From: Chrysopilus asiliformis
Lineage: Eukaryota > Arthropoda > Insecta > Diptera > Rhagionidae
NCBI GenBank assembly: GCA_964034945.1
Contig: OZ035963.1
Location: forward strand, 67,166,682 to 67,230,681
DNA: 64,000 bases
Reading direction: 5' to 3'
The position numbers were made by a program, and so were the translations under genes. Below the pieces are notes generated by a model, which saw only the letters and a program-made list of their open reading frames with translations, did no database searches and was not told where the DNA came from. Shown here one piece after another: positions 25,114 through 36,716 of the stretch (positions are counted from its first letter, which is position 1; each line of letters starts with the position of its first letter).

Positions 25114-26261
25114 TTTTGGTGACAGTTTTCGTGGATTCGCATGTATCAACCCCGTCGAGTTGATAATTTTTTGAGGGATTGATAACCATCTAATTATTTT
25201 ATTGAACTTTTGACTGTTTTCAAAAAACCATCGATTCGTCTTATCGTTTAATCAAATAAAATTCGGATATCAATTTAGTTTATTCAATCGATAATATTCT
25301 CACCATTAAAAATTCATTAGAATATCAATAATCTGTGAGAATTATGTGTTATTGCCGAGAATAAAATCCGTAGACCGCACCGATTTTTATTGATTTTTAT
25401 GATAATGAACGAAATTATGCGGCAGCACGTGTCCACTATATCAAATCACCGCAGCTTGATGCCAAGTTGAAGAATAAGAAAATCATCTACAATATAGAGG
25501 TCTATGCAAAAAAAATCCCCAGAATATCATCGGTGTTTGTTTTAAATAACGACGATTAAAGTTTACAATTTCTGGTGGACGGGATATGATAGCACGTTTA
25601 AGAAATAGGTAGGTGTCCAATCATGGATATTTTCGTGCGGCAAAATGTTTAAGATGTGTGCACGGGTGAGCACTTCGATAAATCAAAAACAAAAGGAGAC
25701 TAGCCCAGAGATCTGAAGAAGGAGGCATCGATGGCCATGTAAATTTGTAAGTTCGTGCTCCCAAAGGCACCATTTCCAGCCTCAATATCAGAATTTAGCT
25801 CGACTAAATATGATCAGATCGAATTTAGATTGGGAATGATCTCTGCCGGCCGGTCTGGATAATCGGGATCGAATCGAGCATCTTATAAAGTTAGATATGT
25901 CATTAATAAATTTATCTCAACGGCGTTAAGGTTTTGTCGTTAATTTTGCTTTTCCCACTTTCATATTGCAAAGTGCACAAGGAAAGGAATTGAGTTGCTG
26001 TGGAATTTTCAAATAAAAGAAATTTTCAAATAAAGTATATGAAAGACAAAGTTAGATTTTTCTTTTTGAAAAATTAAATTTTGGATACTGCAATAAAATA
26101 ATTTAAAAAAATTAAAATCTGGAAGAATTTTCGAAAATTGGAAAGAAAAGCAACTTTCAGAATTTAAAAGAATTGTTGAGAAAAAAAACGTTGCATAAGT
26201 TCCGCGTTTTACGAGGATTTACTGTATACTAATTTTTGGTATTTTTCTTATTTTAAAATTG
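25114..26261. other. Gene-free stretch
   Basis: I see no open frame that looks like a gene. The 25370-25930 part is of mixed composition and less repetitive than its surroundings, so it could be regulatory, but nothing specific supports that. Confidence 0.4.
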
Positions 26262-27446
26262 GGTACTTTTTTTCTGCGATATTTTTCAAGAATTTTACGC
26301 ATTTGAAATGTACAATTGCGTTCTTAGAAATGAGAAGGACGAGTTCTTGAACGGGCAAAATCGCTCCTCTCCTTCCGCCTCTTCCATACAAACGAAGCAG
26401 TTTTTTTGTAATTTTCCCGAAATTAATTTTCGCGTGGCTCGTATTAGCGAGGTGTCCCACTGGCCATCAGCTGCTGCAGCTGACTGATCCCGATATCAGT
26501 TGCACATGTAATCCAATGGCGCATGGCACACTGCAAAAAATGTGCAGCTGTATGTCTGGGACACAAAGCTGACTTTTTTGAACTGACCTAAATGTAGCTG
26601 ATATCAGGAACATGGCGGGTAGTTTCTATTGTCATTTTTGTTAGATTAAATAAAACAAAATGATAATTTTCAATATTTTTATTGTCTGGCGGTAATAATT
26701 GTCATTAGTGGCACAGTCTATTAAAATAGCATGGCCACTCTCTAGGTTTTAGGCTCTCTACTTCATATAATGTTGACTTTAAAATAATTACTAGTTGGAA
26801 ACATCATCAAATTTTGACAAGTCTGTTTAACTAATAAACTTTTGAACAAGGGAAAATAAATACGATGTCCATCGAAGAGGGGAAATTAAACACAGGAATC
26901 GTACAAGCTGTAGGAAAAGGAAGATGCTTGTACGATTGCACAGATTCAGTTTTTTTAGCAGAGAAATAAGGAGAAGTTCTTCCTCCGAGTCCGACATTTT
27001 GACGTTTGAGATCAGCTGATCCCAGTTCAGTGTGCCATGTCAAATGATCGAATCAGTTCTTGCAGCTGCGCGACCTGATGTCGGGATCAGTCACCTGCAG
27101 GAGCTGATGCGCCAGTGGGACATCTCCCTTAGAGGTAAAATGAGTTTAGAATAGCATTTTACATAACTCATGCATACCTACATCAAAAATCATTTGAACT
27201 ACTCCTTTCCCCCTCCCCTATACAAATGCAATATTTTTTTCCTATTTCCTCGAAAACGGTGGTAAAATTTTAAAAGATGAAATGTGTTTAGAATATGATA
27301 TTACATAACCGTTCCATACATCAAAATCCAATCGAACCACTTCTTCTCCTATCTCCCACATAAATGGATTTTTTAAATAAACATTTTGTCTGTCCTCATA
27401 TAGAGTATTTGACGATTGGCCCCTAGCAATTATAGCTTCTCTTATG
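26262..27446 (+). repeat. Dispersed repeat family A, split by a Harbinger-like element
   Basis: The left part 26262-26446 has the ATTGCGTTCTTAG and TTCTTGAACGGGCAAAAT area. The right part 27129-27446 has AAAATGAGTTTAGAATAG, TTTTACATAACTCATGCATA, CATATAGAGTATTTGACGAT and CTTCTCTTATG. Together they form one family A copy interrupted by the 682-bp element at 26447. Confidence 0.7.
26447..27128. mobile_element. PIF/Harbinger-like non-autonomous transposon, 682 bp
   Basis: The left end reads GCGAGGTGTCCCACTGGCCA and the right end, read inward, GGGAGATGTCCCACTGGCGC. Inverted similarity continues for about 55 bases through ATCAGCT, TGCAG and TGACTGATCCCGA. It is flanked by TTA at 26444-26446 and 27129-27131. 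The 3-bp TTA duplication and GGG-type terminus are hallmarks of PIF/Harbinger elements. No transposase frame is present; the longest frame inside is about 70 codons (26831-27043, minus strand) and unconvincing. Confidence 0.82.
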
Positions 27447-28245
27447 AAATTGCGTAAAACTATTACGATTTTATTTACCTTCACATTACTATACTATAGG
27501 AAAGTCAAGTGTTGAACAGATTTGATTGTTTTTTAGTCACGAGATGAATCTTTTATATCAGAGATAGCCAAAACAAACATCTAGATAGCCAGCTAATGGT
27601 GTTTTGAATTTTATTGGAATTCATGTAATGAGCCTTCTTCGGATAGCGTCCGTCTCGCCAGATATAAACGTAGCATTCACATAAAGATCGAATAATTCTT
27701 TTTCCCCTTCCCTTGTTTCGATTTCAAAATATTTATTGATATTCATTTAGTAATTTAAATGTTTGTAAGTTAATAAAGAACAATAAATCGATCTTTTCGA
27801 TAAGTTATTACGATAATAAATATGCAATTAGCAACGGTAACATGATACTTGTCTATTTATCTATTTATCTGTTCATTTGTTTATTTTATCTTCTTTTTTC
27901 TTAATTCAAGCTTAATTTGTTTGTTTCTACTCGGTTTCAATATCCATGCAATCGAGGAATGAATGATTAATGTAAATCTATCAATGAATTAAGGATATGG
28001 AAATATTCGCAAAAGAATCATCATCATCATAACGATAACCATTAAGTTCTCTGCACGTTCGTCCGTTCGATTTCCTCGAATATTCCCGATATGGAAATGA
28101 CCAATGGGCAATACATAACTCAGTGTTTAATTTGGAAAATTAAAAGGTGAAAAGTGTAATAAATAAATTTCATCAAAGCTGACTGGTAACTTCTTTGTGT
28201 TGTTTTATAGTCATCATCAGCAGCAAAAGGATTTTATAAAAGAAA
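27447..28245. other. Gene-free stretch between family A copies
   Basis: No supported gene. A short run of CTATTTAT-like units near 27853-27885 is simple sequence. Confidence 0.4.
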
Positions 28246-28737
28246 CATAAGAAGAGCTACAATTGTCAAATACTCTATATGAAGATAAAGTTTTTATTTA
28301 AAAAAAATCCATTTGTGTAGGAGAGGGGCAAGAAGTGGGTGAATTGGATTTTTATGTATGGAAGGGTCATGTAAAATATTATTCTTAACATATCTTGTCT
28401 TTATAAATTTTTCAATACGACTCACCGTTTTCGAGAAAACAGGAAAAAAGTATTCATTTGCATGGGGGAGGGGGAAGAAATGACACTTTCAAGAACTTAG
28501 CCTTGCTATTTACTAGAACCACAACTAAACTCAATCCTCAATCCTTCGAAAGATATGGTGTTCACGGACAGACATTCAGACAGACGAACGGACATGCAGA
28601 AATCAACATATTTTGTCATCCCAATAACCCTGGTGCAGTTCATTTTTGTGTCCGACGATTGGTTTGATGCGTTACAAACGCTATACTAAATCTAATATAC
28701 TTCTCTATGTGTCTCATATAGAGTATAAAGATATTCA
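28246..28737 (-). repeat. Dispersed repeat family A, reversed, near full-length
   Basis: Begins CATAAGAAGAGCTACAATTG and runs through ATACTCTATATGA at 28270, GGGGGAGGGGGAAGAAATGA, GTGTTCACGGACAGACATTC, the CCCTGGTGCAGTTCATTTTT block and CATATAGAGTAT ending at 28726. It is the reverse complement of the copies at 10568 and 61645 along nearly its full length. Confidence 0.8.
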
Positions 28738-28796
28738 TTCTTCGCGTATAAAAATTATGCGAAATTCGCTTATAGCGTCGTCATTGACGTGTCCGT

Positions 28797-29168
28797 ATGG
28801 TTGGCTGGGATTCGTCTGTTGATGAAGGAGGAAATGTTTTACGAGTTTTGAGATGCATATTTAACCACATTATGAACCATAAGGTAGGAAACATTTTATC
28901 AAATAACCTTTTCTTCATAAATATCACACTTTATTTTCGTTTTCAGCTCTGCTTCACATTCTGTTGGATTTTTCTTCTCGTTTTTTTCGCTTTTGAGCCT
29001 CGCTTAACATAATGGAATTTATGAGAGTTCATATTTATGTCATGTGTTTATTAAATTCAGCGATGAATGGAGCCACTAGAATGGATTCGCAGATGGCAAA
29101 ACGTGGCGTTTATGGATTATTGCCCAGTCAACTTTGCAAATATTGGATAAAATCATACTGATTTTATG
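28797..29168 (+). other. Possible exons of an unrecognised or non-coding transcript
   Basis: 29061-29168 is bounded by a good acceptor (TTAAATTCAG) and a consensus donor (TTATG|GTAAGT) and is GC-richer than its surroundings. It holds a 32-codon frame beginning MNGATRMDSQMAKRGVYGLL and ending in TGA. Upstream, 28799-28883 is an open frame beginning MVGWDSSVDEGG and ending at ATAAG|GTAGGA. The two do not join into one frame, so a non-coding RNA or 5' UTR exons are as likely as a protein. Confidence 0.25.
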
Positions 29169-30416
29169 GTAAGTTTTCACATCGTTTTCTTAATTTTATA
29201 GTTTCATATAATTTTTAAGTGCGCTTATCATTTCTTTACTCAAAAAAAGAGTAACAAAAATGACAAAATTCGTTTTGTTAAATTCAATAAATTGTTTTGA
29301 CAAAATTCGTTTTATTAAATTCAACAAATTGTTTCAATGGAACTTATTTTCACAATATTCTCGAAAACGGTTCAATATTTCGAAAAAAAAAAGTTTTGTC
29401 AAGGCAAAAAGTATGATTCTACATAATTTGCATGACTTCAATTCGAATTTTTCAAAATCTGCAATGCAATGGAAATGCAAAAACTGAGTAAATTTTTTTA
29501 AAATATTTAAAAGACATTTTAAACTATATTGAAAACTCAATGAGTAGATCATTATTATGAGCCTATCAAAAATATGAGCCTTGATTTTCTCTGGCCTCGT
29601 TCTTGATCGTCATAATTTTCTATATTATTTACCCGTTAAAATGTTATTAAACTTCATCTCTTTCAAGTTTTGCGAGTTTTGGAGTCAATGGTAGTCACAA
29701 ATTCGATAATAACGATAAATAAAAATCGTAGAGGGGTGTCTTAACAATGGATTATAATAATAGCATATAATAATAGTGCAGTTAAACGACGTACTAACCG
29801 TAAAAGAAATTGTCAACTTCAGCGAGGAGTCACGAATGCGTGAAATTATTAAACACAGTGAATGCTTCTACGTTCAGACTTTTCCAACCTAAAATACAAT
29901 CTAAAATTGCAAAAATCTAAGAAACATATGTCTCAATGGGTGAGGTTTTGCACATCTGATGTGTAGTTGGTTAATTTGTAACTTTTTATCAAAATCTGGG
30001 ATCCAGAAATTACGAAATGTTAGGAAAAATGAAATCTTAACGGCAGAGAGAAATTCATATTTCGTGATATGAATTCAGTGTTGAACATATTTTTCATCCG
30101 TTCATATTGCATTGCGTGGTTGTGTCTTGTAATACTATCCAGTTACAGGGAAAATAACAGAAATATTATCTTAAAAAACGATCCGATCAACATTGGAAAT
30201 TGATTTTGATTTAGACTTAAACAATTTTAGTTTATCATCGTTTTTTGGTGTTCTTCTTTGAGTCCATAACAACATCTTCAAATTACTTTATTTATTGATC
30301 GAATGTTGGAAATTTATTGCTGGTGTAATTAAAATAAGTTATTAGCAATAATAAATATTAATATTTTTTTCTCGAAATTTGAAAGGAAAGCATAAAGTTT
30401 TATTTGAGGAGAGAAA
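29169..30416. other. Gene-free stretch upstream of the secreted-protein gene
   Basis: AT-rich with no supported coding frame. The last part is the 5' flank of the gene starting at 30417. Confidence 0.4.
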
Positions 30417-32430
30417 ATGATATCCACTGGAAGAAATCATTTCCGAAATCGGTTTTCGATTCTGGCGGTTTTGTGTTTATTGCTTTATGTGAATGGATCT
30501 GTTGGGAAAATTATTAAAAAACGAGGAATTATGGATAATATCAATAGTGGAATTAAATATGCTGGACAAATGCTTGGTAAGTTGGAAAAACGAATCTACT
30601 GATCAAACGATATCAATTAAGTGAGAAAGTTTAGGGTCTCTGATATAACTAAAGCTGAGGTGCTCAGTAGTGACGTCTGCTAAAGCACAACTACAAGGCA
30701 ATGGTTTCCCGCACGTTGCCCTATAAAAACGTGAGATAAAAAAATTGTGAAATCGATATACCTGGCGCTAATTGTACGTCACACTTTTAGGGGGAGGGAT
30801 CTGTGCTAGTACGACGGCAGTATTATTTTGCGTACAAAAAAATCGCCAAAAAGTAGGACCGAAAGGGTGAGGAAGGTAGACGGGGGGATTTAATAGCCTT
30901 GAGGCTCAGCTTTGCTACTGATATAGATATGTTTTTTTTAGTATACCGTGGCTTTGTTATACTTTTTAAGTTTAATTTTTTTTTTGTTTAAAAATATTTA
31001 CTCACCATAAAACCTCTTGCGCTAAGCACTTCACTATTCACTAAAAATTTATTAGTCTAAAATTCAGTATGAATTTACAGTTGCAGGCCTCTTTTATTTT
31101 CCAAACAAAAGACGATCGTGACTCTTACAAATGTAATAAAAATTATTTCTAACGGCCGTATTTAGGCCTGATTTACACATAAAATCTAGCCGCATTTTAA
31201 AGACATTTTCAAAATAAATTAATGCCAAAAATGAGAAACCTATTTGAACGGAATAAAAGCAAATTAAAGAACTGGAGTTATCATGAAAAAATGCCTAAAT
31301 TCTTAGGCATTTTCAGTCTGCGATTCCGAGAAAAAAAAACTGTATTCTACAAAAACAATACTGGTGACGACTATTTCCCGCAAAATTAATGCTTTGGCAA
31401 AAAGCCATAACATCTTAAGTCGATTTTCAAACGAGGCCAAAGTAATATGTATTCGCAATCCCAAACAGAACAATTTAAGTACTGAAATTTCAAACGCGCA
31501 GCCCATCTTTCATTATTTCAGAAGTATGATTCAGCAAATCAGGTAGTTAAAAAAATGGGACCTCGGTTTGTGATCTATTTGGTTGATCGGTTTTGAGTTT
31601 ATGAAATTAATATAATATGATCAAATAATAAATTTTCACTTTTAGGCATTAATACAGCAGCAGATGTTGCAAATCTCGTGTCCAAAGCATTTTCTCCGAA
31701 TTCCCAACCAAAAAACGACATAAAAACTGAAACCAAATACGACTCTGACGATGGGAATCGCGTGCAAGTAAATCCATTCAATTTTGTCAACGGAGTTCTG
31801 CGAATGATCGGCTTGGATAGTGGAAAGTTGGGAGCTCTGGCAATTAATGGAATTCTCTTTATTGCTCAAATGGTATAACAATTTTGTGTAGTAAATGTAG
31901 ATTCCAATTTAAATTTCCAAAAAAAAAACTTACAGATTGGCAACTCATTGATAAAAAATAATTCGGAGATTTATCCGGCAGCTGATGTTGGAACCCAATA
32001 CGATCCCTACCAGCCACGATCAGAAACAGGAAAAACGACAGAGCAGCCTGGGAGAACCGCGCGAACAGGATCACCGTTAGATTGGATGCTAGAGAATCCT
32101 TCCGAAGAACTTCAAAAACTCCTAATCAATGTACGCGATAAGAATTTGCCTGAATATTTAGCAGACACCATAACGGGGTTGGAGCACACCAAAGGCGAGG
32201 GCGATTGTATAAAACTTTTGATTTGCAAAAGTGCGCCAATTATTTGGGGGATGCAAAAATCCGTTTCCAATAGAATTGAAAGCGGAGAAGAGGTCGAAGA
32301 TGATGATGAAATAAAGGAAAATCGTATGTCTGTATTTTTCAAATATTTACCAGACGCCAAAGAGTTTCAACAGCACGGCCACTTGTGCGAGCATCGCTAT
32401 TCGAATTGCAATACTTCCAGAATAGCTTAG
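30417..32430 (+). CDS. Secreted protein of unknown function, 293 residues
   Basis: Exons 30417-30576, 31646-31872 and 31936-32430 join in frame (CTTG|GTAAGT, TTTTAG|GCATT, CAAATG|GTATAA, CTTACAG|ATTGG). The second intron is only 63 bases. The N terminus is basic, then hydrophobic (FSILAVLCLLLYVNG), a signal peptide, followed by KKRG, a possible dibasic cleavage site. The middle has an amphipathic to hydrophobic stretch (KLGALAINGILFIAQMIGNS). The C-terminal domain has four cysteines in the pattern DCIKLLICKSAP and LCEHRYSNC, and an acidic patch (EEVEDDDE). I do not recognise a named family, although the layout resembles insect-restricted secreted proteins with a conserved C-terminal cysteine domain. 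It ends about 340 bases from the convergent mRpL17 gene. Confidence 0.8.
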
Positions 32431-32774
32431 AAGTTTTGTGCAAAAATATGTTTTTGTTACTTTTGTTTAGAAAATAAGATTTTTTATTGGGATATAAAGT
32501 TGAAATCACAATTGATTTATAGGTTAAGAAAACACAATTGGCCCGACACGACATTTACGGCGGCAGATTGCGGCGACAATCATTTGTTTTTCTAAACGGC
32601 ATTTCTAAATAAATTGCAGTGAATTTGAGCGGGTTTTTCTCCTATAAACTATGGAATAATCTTTTAGCCTATAGGTTCTCGTATTCACCTCAAGAACCTC
32701 CAATAAAGACAAGGTTTTATTAATTTCTTAAGAATTTATTAAACAGATTACCTAAAAACTACAAGTGAAACTGA

Positions 32775-33427
32775 CTAGGTAGCTGGGGATTCGGTAGGTT
32801 TTTCATCCACTTTTACTTTACTCGCAGCAACATTTTCACTTAATTGACTTGCGAACTCCGCATACTTCTCTTTCCTGTACGCCTTCCGTGCCTCATCTAG
32901 AAGCACATTATGAATCAAGTTCCGGTTCTGCGATTGATCAGCAACGAGCGGCGGGTAGGGATTCCCTCTTAATTCCAGAACAGAACGTTTGTAGTATATT
33001 CCAGGATACTCCCTAGGCGCTTTATACATTCTTGTAAAGGAGACGTTGTAGTTATCATATCGTGGCACTAGGACCTTGAATAATTTGTGTACCAATTGCT
33101 TCTCCAATAGCCAGAAGTCAGCATTTTCCATGGTCGTTCTGTGGCAATCGCCATATCGAACTGCATCGCTTATTAGCTGAAATTTTCAACATAATAAAGA
33201 CTTCTAGTTATTTATTTAATGGGCTTTACCCTCTCTGCGTATCCTCGGGCTTCGTCTGCTCGATTGTAGTACAATTCGATCCTTTCATGCTTTATTAGTG
33301 CGGTTACCGTCTTTCGTAATTTGAGGAGTCTCCCTTCGGGCCCGTCGGAGTTCTTCAAATTTCTATGCCTCGCCCGCACTGCGATTTTCAGCTGCGACAT
33401 CAATTTCGACACTTCCGCCTGGTTCAT
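32775..33427 (-). CDS. mRpL17: Mitochondrial ribosomal protein L17 (bL17m)
   Basis: Two exons on the minus strand, 33230-33427 and 32775-33176, join in phase 0 (GAGAGG|GTAAAG and ATTTCAG|CTAATA) to give 199 residues. The L17 core is plain: GPEGRLLKLRKTVTALIKHE, then ELYYNRADEARGYAER across the junction to LISDAVRYGD, then LEKQLVHKLFKVLVPRY. Bacterial and mitochondrial L17 sits near the peptide exit tunnel of the large subunit; this form has the longer C-terminal extension of the animal mitochondrial type. The start MNQAEVSKLMSQLKIAVR resembles the fly protein as I recall it. The extreme C terminus is low-complexity and charged. The neighbouring gene on the other strand converges on its 3' end. 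Confidence 0.95.
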
Positions 33428-33980
33428 CTTTATTAAAACTTGATAATTTTCTTGAAAAAACCAAACCAAAGAAATTCCAAAAATATGAGCCACAGCAACT
33501 CTTTGAACGTACTCACCGATTCTGCTGTCAAAAAACGCCGAAATGTCAAACGAAAAAATAGCGAATTCCCGCTGAAATAGTAAGTTAGAAGCGAAACGGC
33601 ATGTCTTGTGAGCGGCAAATAAATTATATTTTATTTATGTTAAAAAACAGTTTACGCGGTTAAACGGAAAGTTCAAAAATAGTCACTTTTTTAAATTAGC
33701 GATTTTCCTGCAAATAAAAAGATTTTCTGAAAGTGTGTATACGAAAATGTATTGAAATACAAAATGCCCTCCACCTTTGCTTTTTCCCGTAAATAAGTGA
33801 ATATATATTACCGATTTCTAGTTATTTTTCAATTTGTACAATTTTTTTGGAAGTTCCACAGAGACAAATCAATAAAAGGTAATAAATTTTGAGCAATAAA
33901 GAATTTATTAGAAAACTCATTTACAATATTTATAAAATAATTAAAAACTCAGCAAGTAAAACAAGAAAAAGGCAAATTCT

Positions 33981-34496
33981 TTAATCTTCAAGTAATTTTC
34001 GGCAATCGGGATTCTTCTTGAAATGGTTAGATAATTGTCTGTAGTCGTAGAATTTCAAATTACATCCCGGACAATCGACATTCGTTATTTTTAAATGAAT
34101 GCGATCAATGTGGTTAAGACGCCATTTTGCCGAAAGAAATACTTTTTCGCAGAAGGAGCACCGATACGCTTTTCTATTTTTCATATGAACGGTGGTGTGC
34201 TTTCTCATCGCTTCAATACTAGAGCATTTTGCTTGGCAATAAACACATTTGAATTTCCGCTTATTATAATTGTTGGTCCTTTTGCGACTTCCAACAAATA
34301 ATTTTGTGGAAGGGTTTTTCTTTTTTTGTGTCGGCTTTTCAATATCGTCAATTATATTTATGATCACTTCAACATTTTCTATCATGCAAACGATTTTTTT
34401 TGGAGAAATTCCATTGGTTTCCTGTAGATCTAAATTCAGTTTGAATCCTTGTAGAATCTTTTCTAATGTAGGTACTGGCATACAATGGACTTCCAT
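33981..34496 (-). CDS. Small C2H2 zinc-finger protein
   Basis: An open frame of 171 residues from the ATG at 34496. Two classical C2H2 fingers are visible, FKCVYCQAKCSS to KHTTVH (about residues 82-104) and YRCSFCEKVFLSAKW to HIDRIH (about 111-134). A third, degenerate one, VDCPGCNLKFYDY to HFKKNPDC, has Cys in place of the last His. The N-terminal 70 residues have no recognised domain. A good acceptor (TTTTTTCCATAG) lies about 19 bases upstream of the ATG with the frame still open, so a 5' exon (perhaps a ZAD or other module) may be missing. A nucleic-acid-binding role is inferred from the fingers only. No orthologue can be named. Minus-strand polyadenylation signals occur near 33902-33907. 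Confidence 0.8.
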   Translation of the reverse strand: MEVHCMPVPTLEKILQGFKLNLDLQETNGISPKKIVCMIENVEVIINIIDDIEKPTQKKKNPSTKLFVGSRKRTNNYNKRKFKCVYCQAKCSSIEAMRKHTTVHMKNRKAYRCSFCEKVFLSAKWRLNHIDRIHLKITNVDCPGCNLKFYDYRQLSNHFKKNPDCRKLLED

Positions 34497-34515
34497 CTCT
34501 AAAATGTTTAAATTC

Positions 34516-36716
34516 CTATGGAAAAAATGAATTAATATTTGCGAGAAACTTTTTCAATCAAAGCACGAACACTTTCTTTAAGAAATAAATTCAATCCACT
34601 ATCCACTTGAAGAAGAAAATTTTAAACTAAAAAACAAAAATCAAAATCAAGGCCAACTTGGGGTACAAAATTTGAAATTTCGGCAACTACTTTTCAATAA
34701 GGTTTACAACATATATAAAATTGTTGCGAAAAAAAACATATGAATTGAATCTCTATTATTTTTTACACTAATTTTCCGAATACCCGCTTGGTTTGAGAGA
34801 ATTCCTTTGGTTCTTGAATAAATTTTCGATTATTGGACAAAAGAATATTTAGTGGAGTTCAATCAGAGTCGCGAAAGGTTAGAAGAGTTGCAGGAGGAAA
34901 AGAGAAATGCCCAAAAAATGGTTCTTTAGTTTGTCTAGAAAAGGGCTCCCTTTAGAAGCAGTAAGTCGTCCCCTCAACCCCTCCTACTTGGGAATTAAAC
35001 TTTCTTTAGCAGACAAAATCAGTTAAAATTTACATTTTGTCTCTGTATTAAGGTTTGACACTTTGTGTAGACTTTATACATGTTCCCTATTTTCGTACCT
35101 ATATGATTTGAATAATAAAGCCTCGCGAACGAATAAAATCAGTTTATATTGATTTCTACGGAAAAAAACTGTTCCGGTTTGTGAACGGATTAAGTTCACG
35201 ACGAGCCGAGGATCCACTTTAATCCACTTAGGCTACATAACTCGAATTGGAAATTTCGAAAATCTCGTCCCGTAGTTTTATAAGACGATAAGACCCTTCA
35301 AACAACAAAACCCCGTAAAAATCGGGTGAGGTCTTCTTGTAAACACCGATTTTACAAATTTTCGTTACACACATGCAGGGTGGCCTTCAGATTTCGATTA
35401 TTATATGTAAAAAGGGTGAACAAAGATAATTAAAATAAAACCCCATCAATCAATTATGTATGAAATAATATTTATTAATTTTTATTATTATTATTTTCAT
35501 TATGTTGTCTAAATCATCAAATTCAAATAACTTCACTGTTCATTTTTTATAATTTCAACATTGAAATTGTTTAATTTTTTCTGAAGATCGCAAAAATCAT
35601 TGCTGTTTCGAGTAAATTTCGGCTAAACACCAATGAAATTAAAATGAAAAAAAACTTCTTTTAAATACTCTTAAATATATAATGAAAAATCTTAGCTAGA
35701 TCAATTATAATAATGAGAAACTAAAATAAAAACTAATGAAACGATAATTAATGATTTTCAATTGATTTATAAAAAAGTGGTCGCAGTTTTTTTTTGATAA
35801 AAATTTAAGGTGGCTTCTTATAATCTAGGATTTAATAAATTTTATAAACTATCATTTTTTTATTTGTTCTATTTTAGTGTTTCGAAAATTCAATAAAATT
35901 TATAGCAATAAAACTAATATTCTTGTTGATGTTACATTTTAGATTGAGTAGTTAACTAAAAATTAAGAGAACAAATTGGTCGTAGTTTTAAGATCTTCAC
36001 AAGCAATGGGACCCGAAAAACATCAAGCAATTTTAATAAAACTTCAGCTATTCTAACTTTCCATGTTGAAAACTTAATAAAATTCAAACAACACCAACAA
36101 GAAAAGTTTTGAGAGAATTCAAATTTAATTCATTAAGATTTCACCCACAGTTTTTTCCCAAAATTCCTTTAGCAATTATTTTCGAATTGCAAAAAATAAC
36201 TGAAAGAAATGTCTGAAAAATTCATAACACCATTTAAAGTTTCAATTTTTATTATCTTTTCTTGGCTTTACAAATGAAATAAAAATTGCTTGAGTTTTTT
36301 GCTTTGAAGTTACAGTAAAAAAATCACTTAAAATGTTTCTAAAAATTAAAATTTTTCTTTCACGCAATGAAAATAATACTAAATGGAAATGAAGATGATA
36401 AAATGACATCAAATGGACGATATTTTTTGTATTTGTGGTCATTGTGTGTGTGTGTGACTTGAAATGGAAGTAAATGAATGTAAAAAGAATATGCGGAAAC
36501 GGAAAGCAATCGCTCTTCGGGAATATTATAGTTATAATAATAATACAATCAAAATGTTTAAATTATAGTCGTAAAAGTTGTAAATTATCCAAAGTATTTC
36601 TTTTTCTTTACTTGTTTCTTTTCATTTAATTGTTATTAATTTTTATATTTTGTTTTATTTGTTTGTTTGTTGATGTCGTACTTTATTGTTGTCTGTTGAT
36701 TTACAGTTGATTAAAT
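34516..36716. other. Gene-free intergenic stretch
   Basis: No supported gene. 34560-34640 (minus) contains an open piece of about 22 codons that might belong to an upstream exon of the zinc-finger gene, but its splice sites do not agree in phase. 35400-36700 is AT-rich with a short TG repeat near 36444, and leads into the Pp4 3' flank. Confidence 0.45.

Noticed and set aside
34560..34640. Upstream exon for the zinc-finger gene
   Set aside because: An open piece of about 22 codons exists, but no donor gives a phase matching the acceptor before 34515.
35160..35215. Possible transposon end (CCGGTTTGTGAACGGATT and inverted GAACTTAATCC)
   Set aside because: Only a short imperfect symmetry; no second terminus or target duplication could be read.
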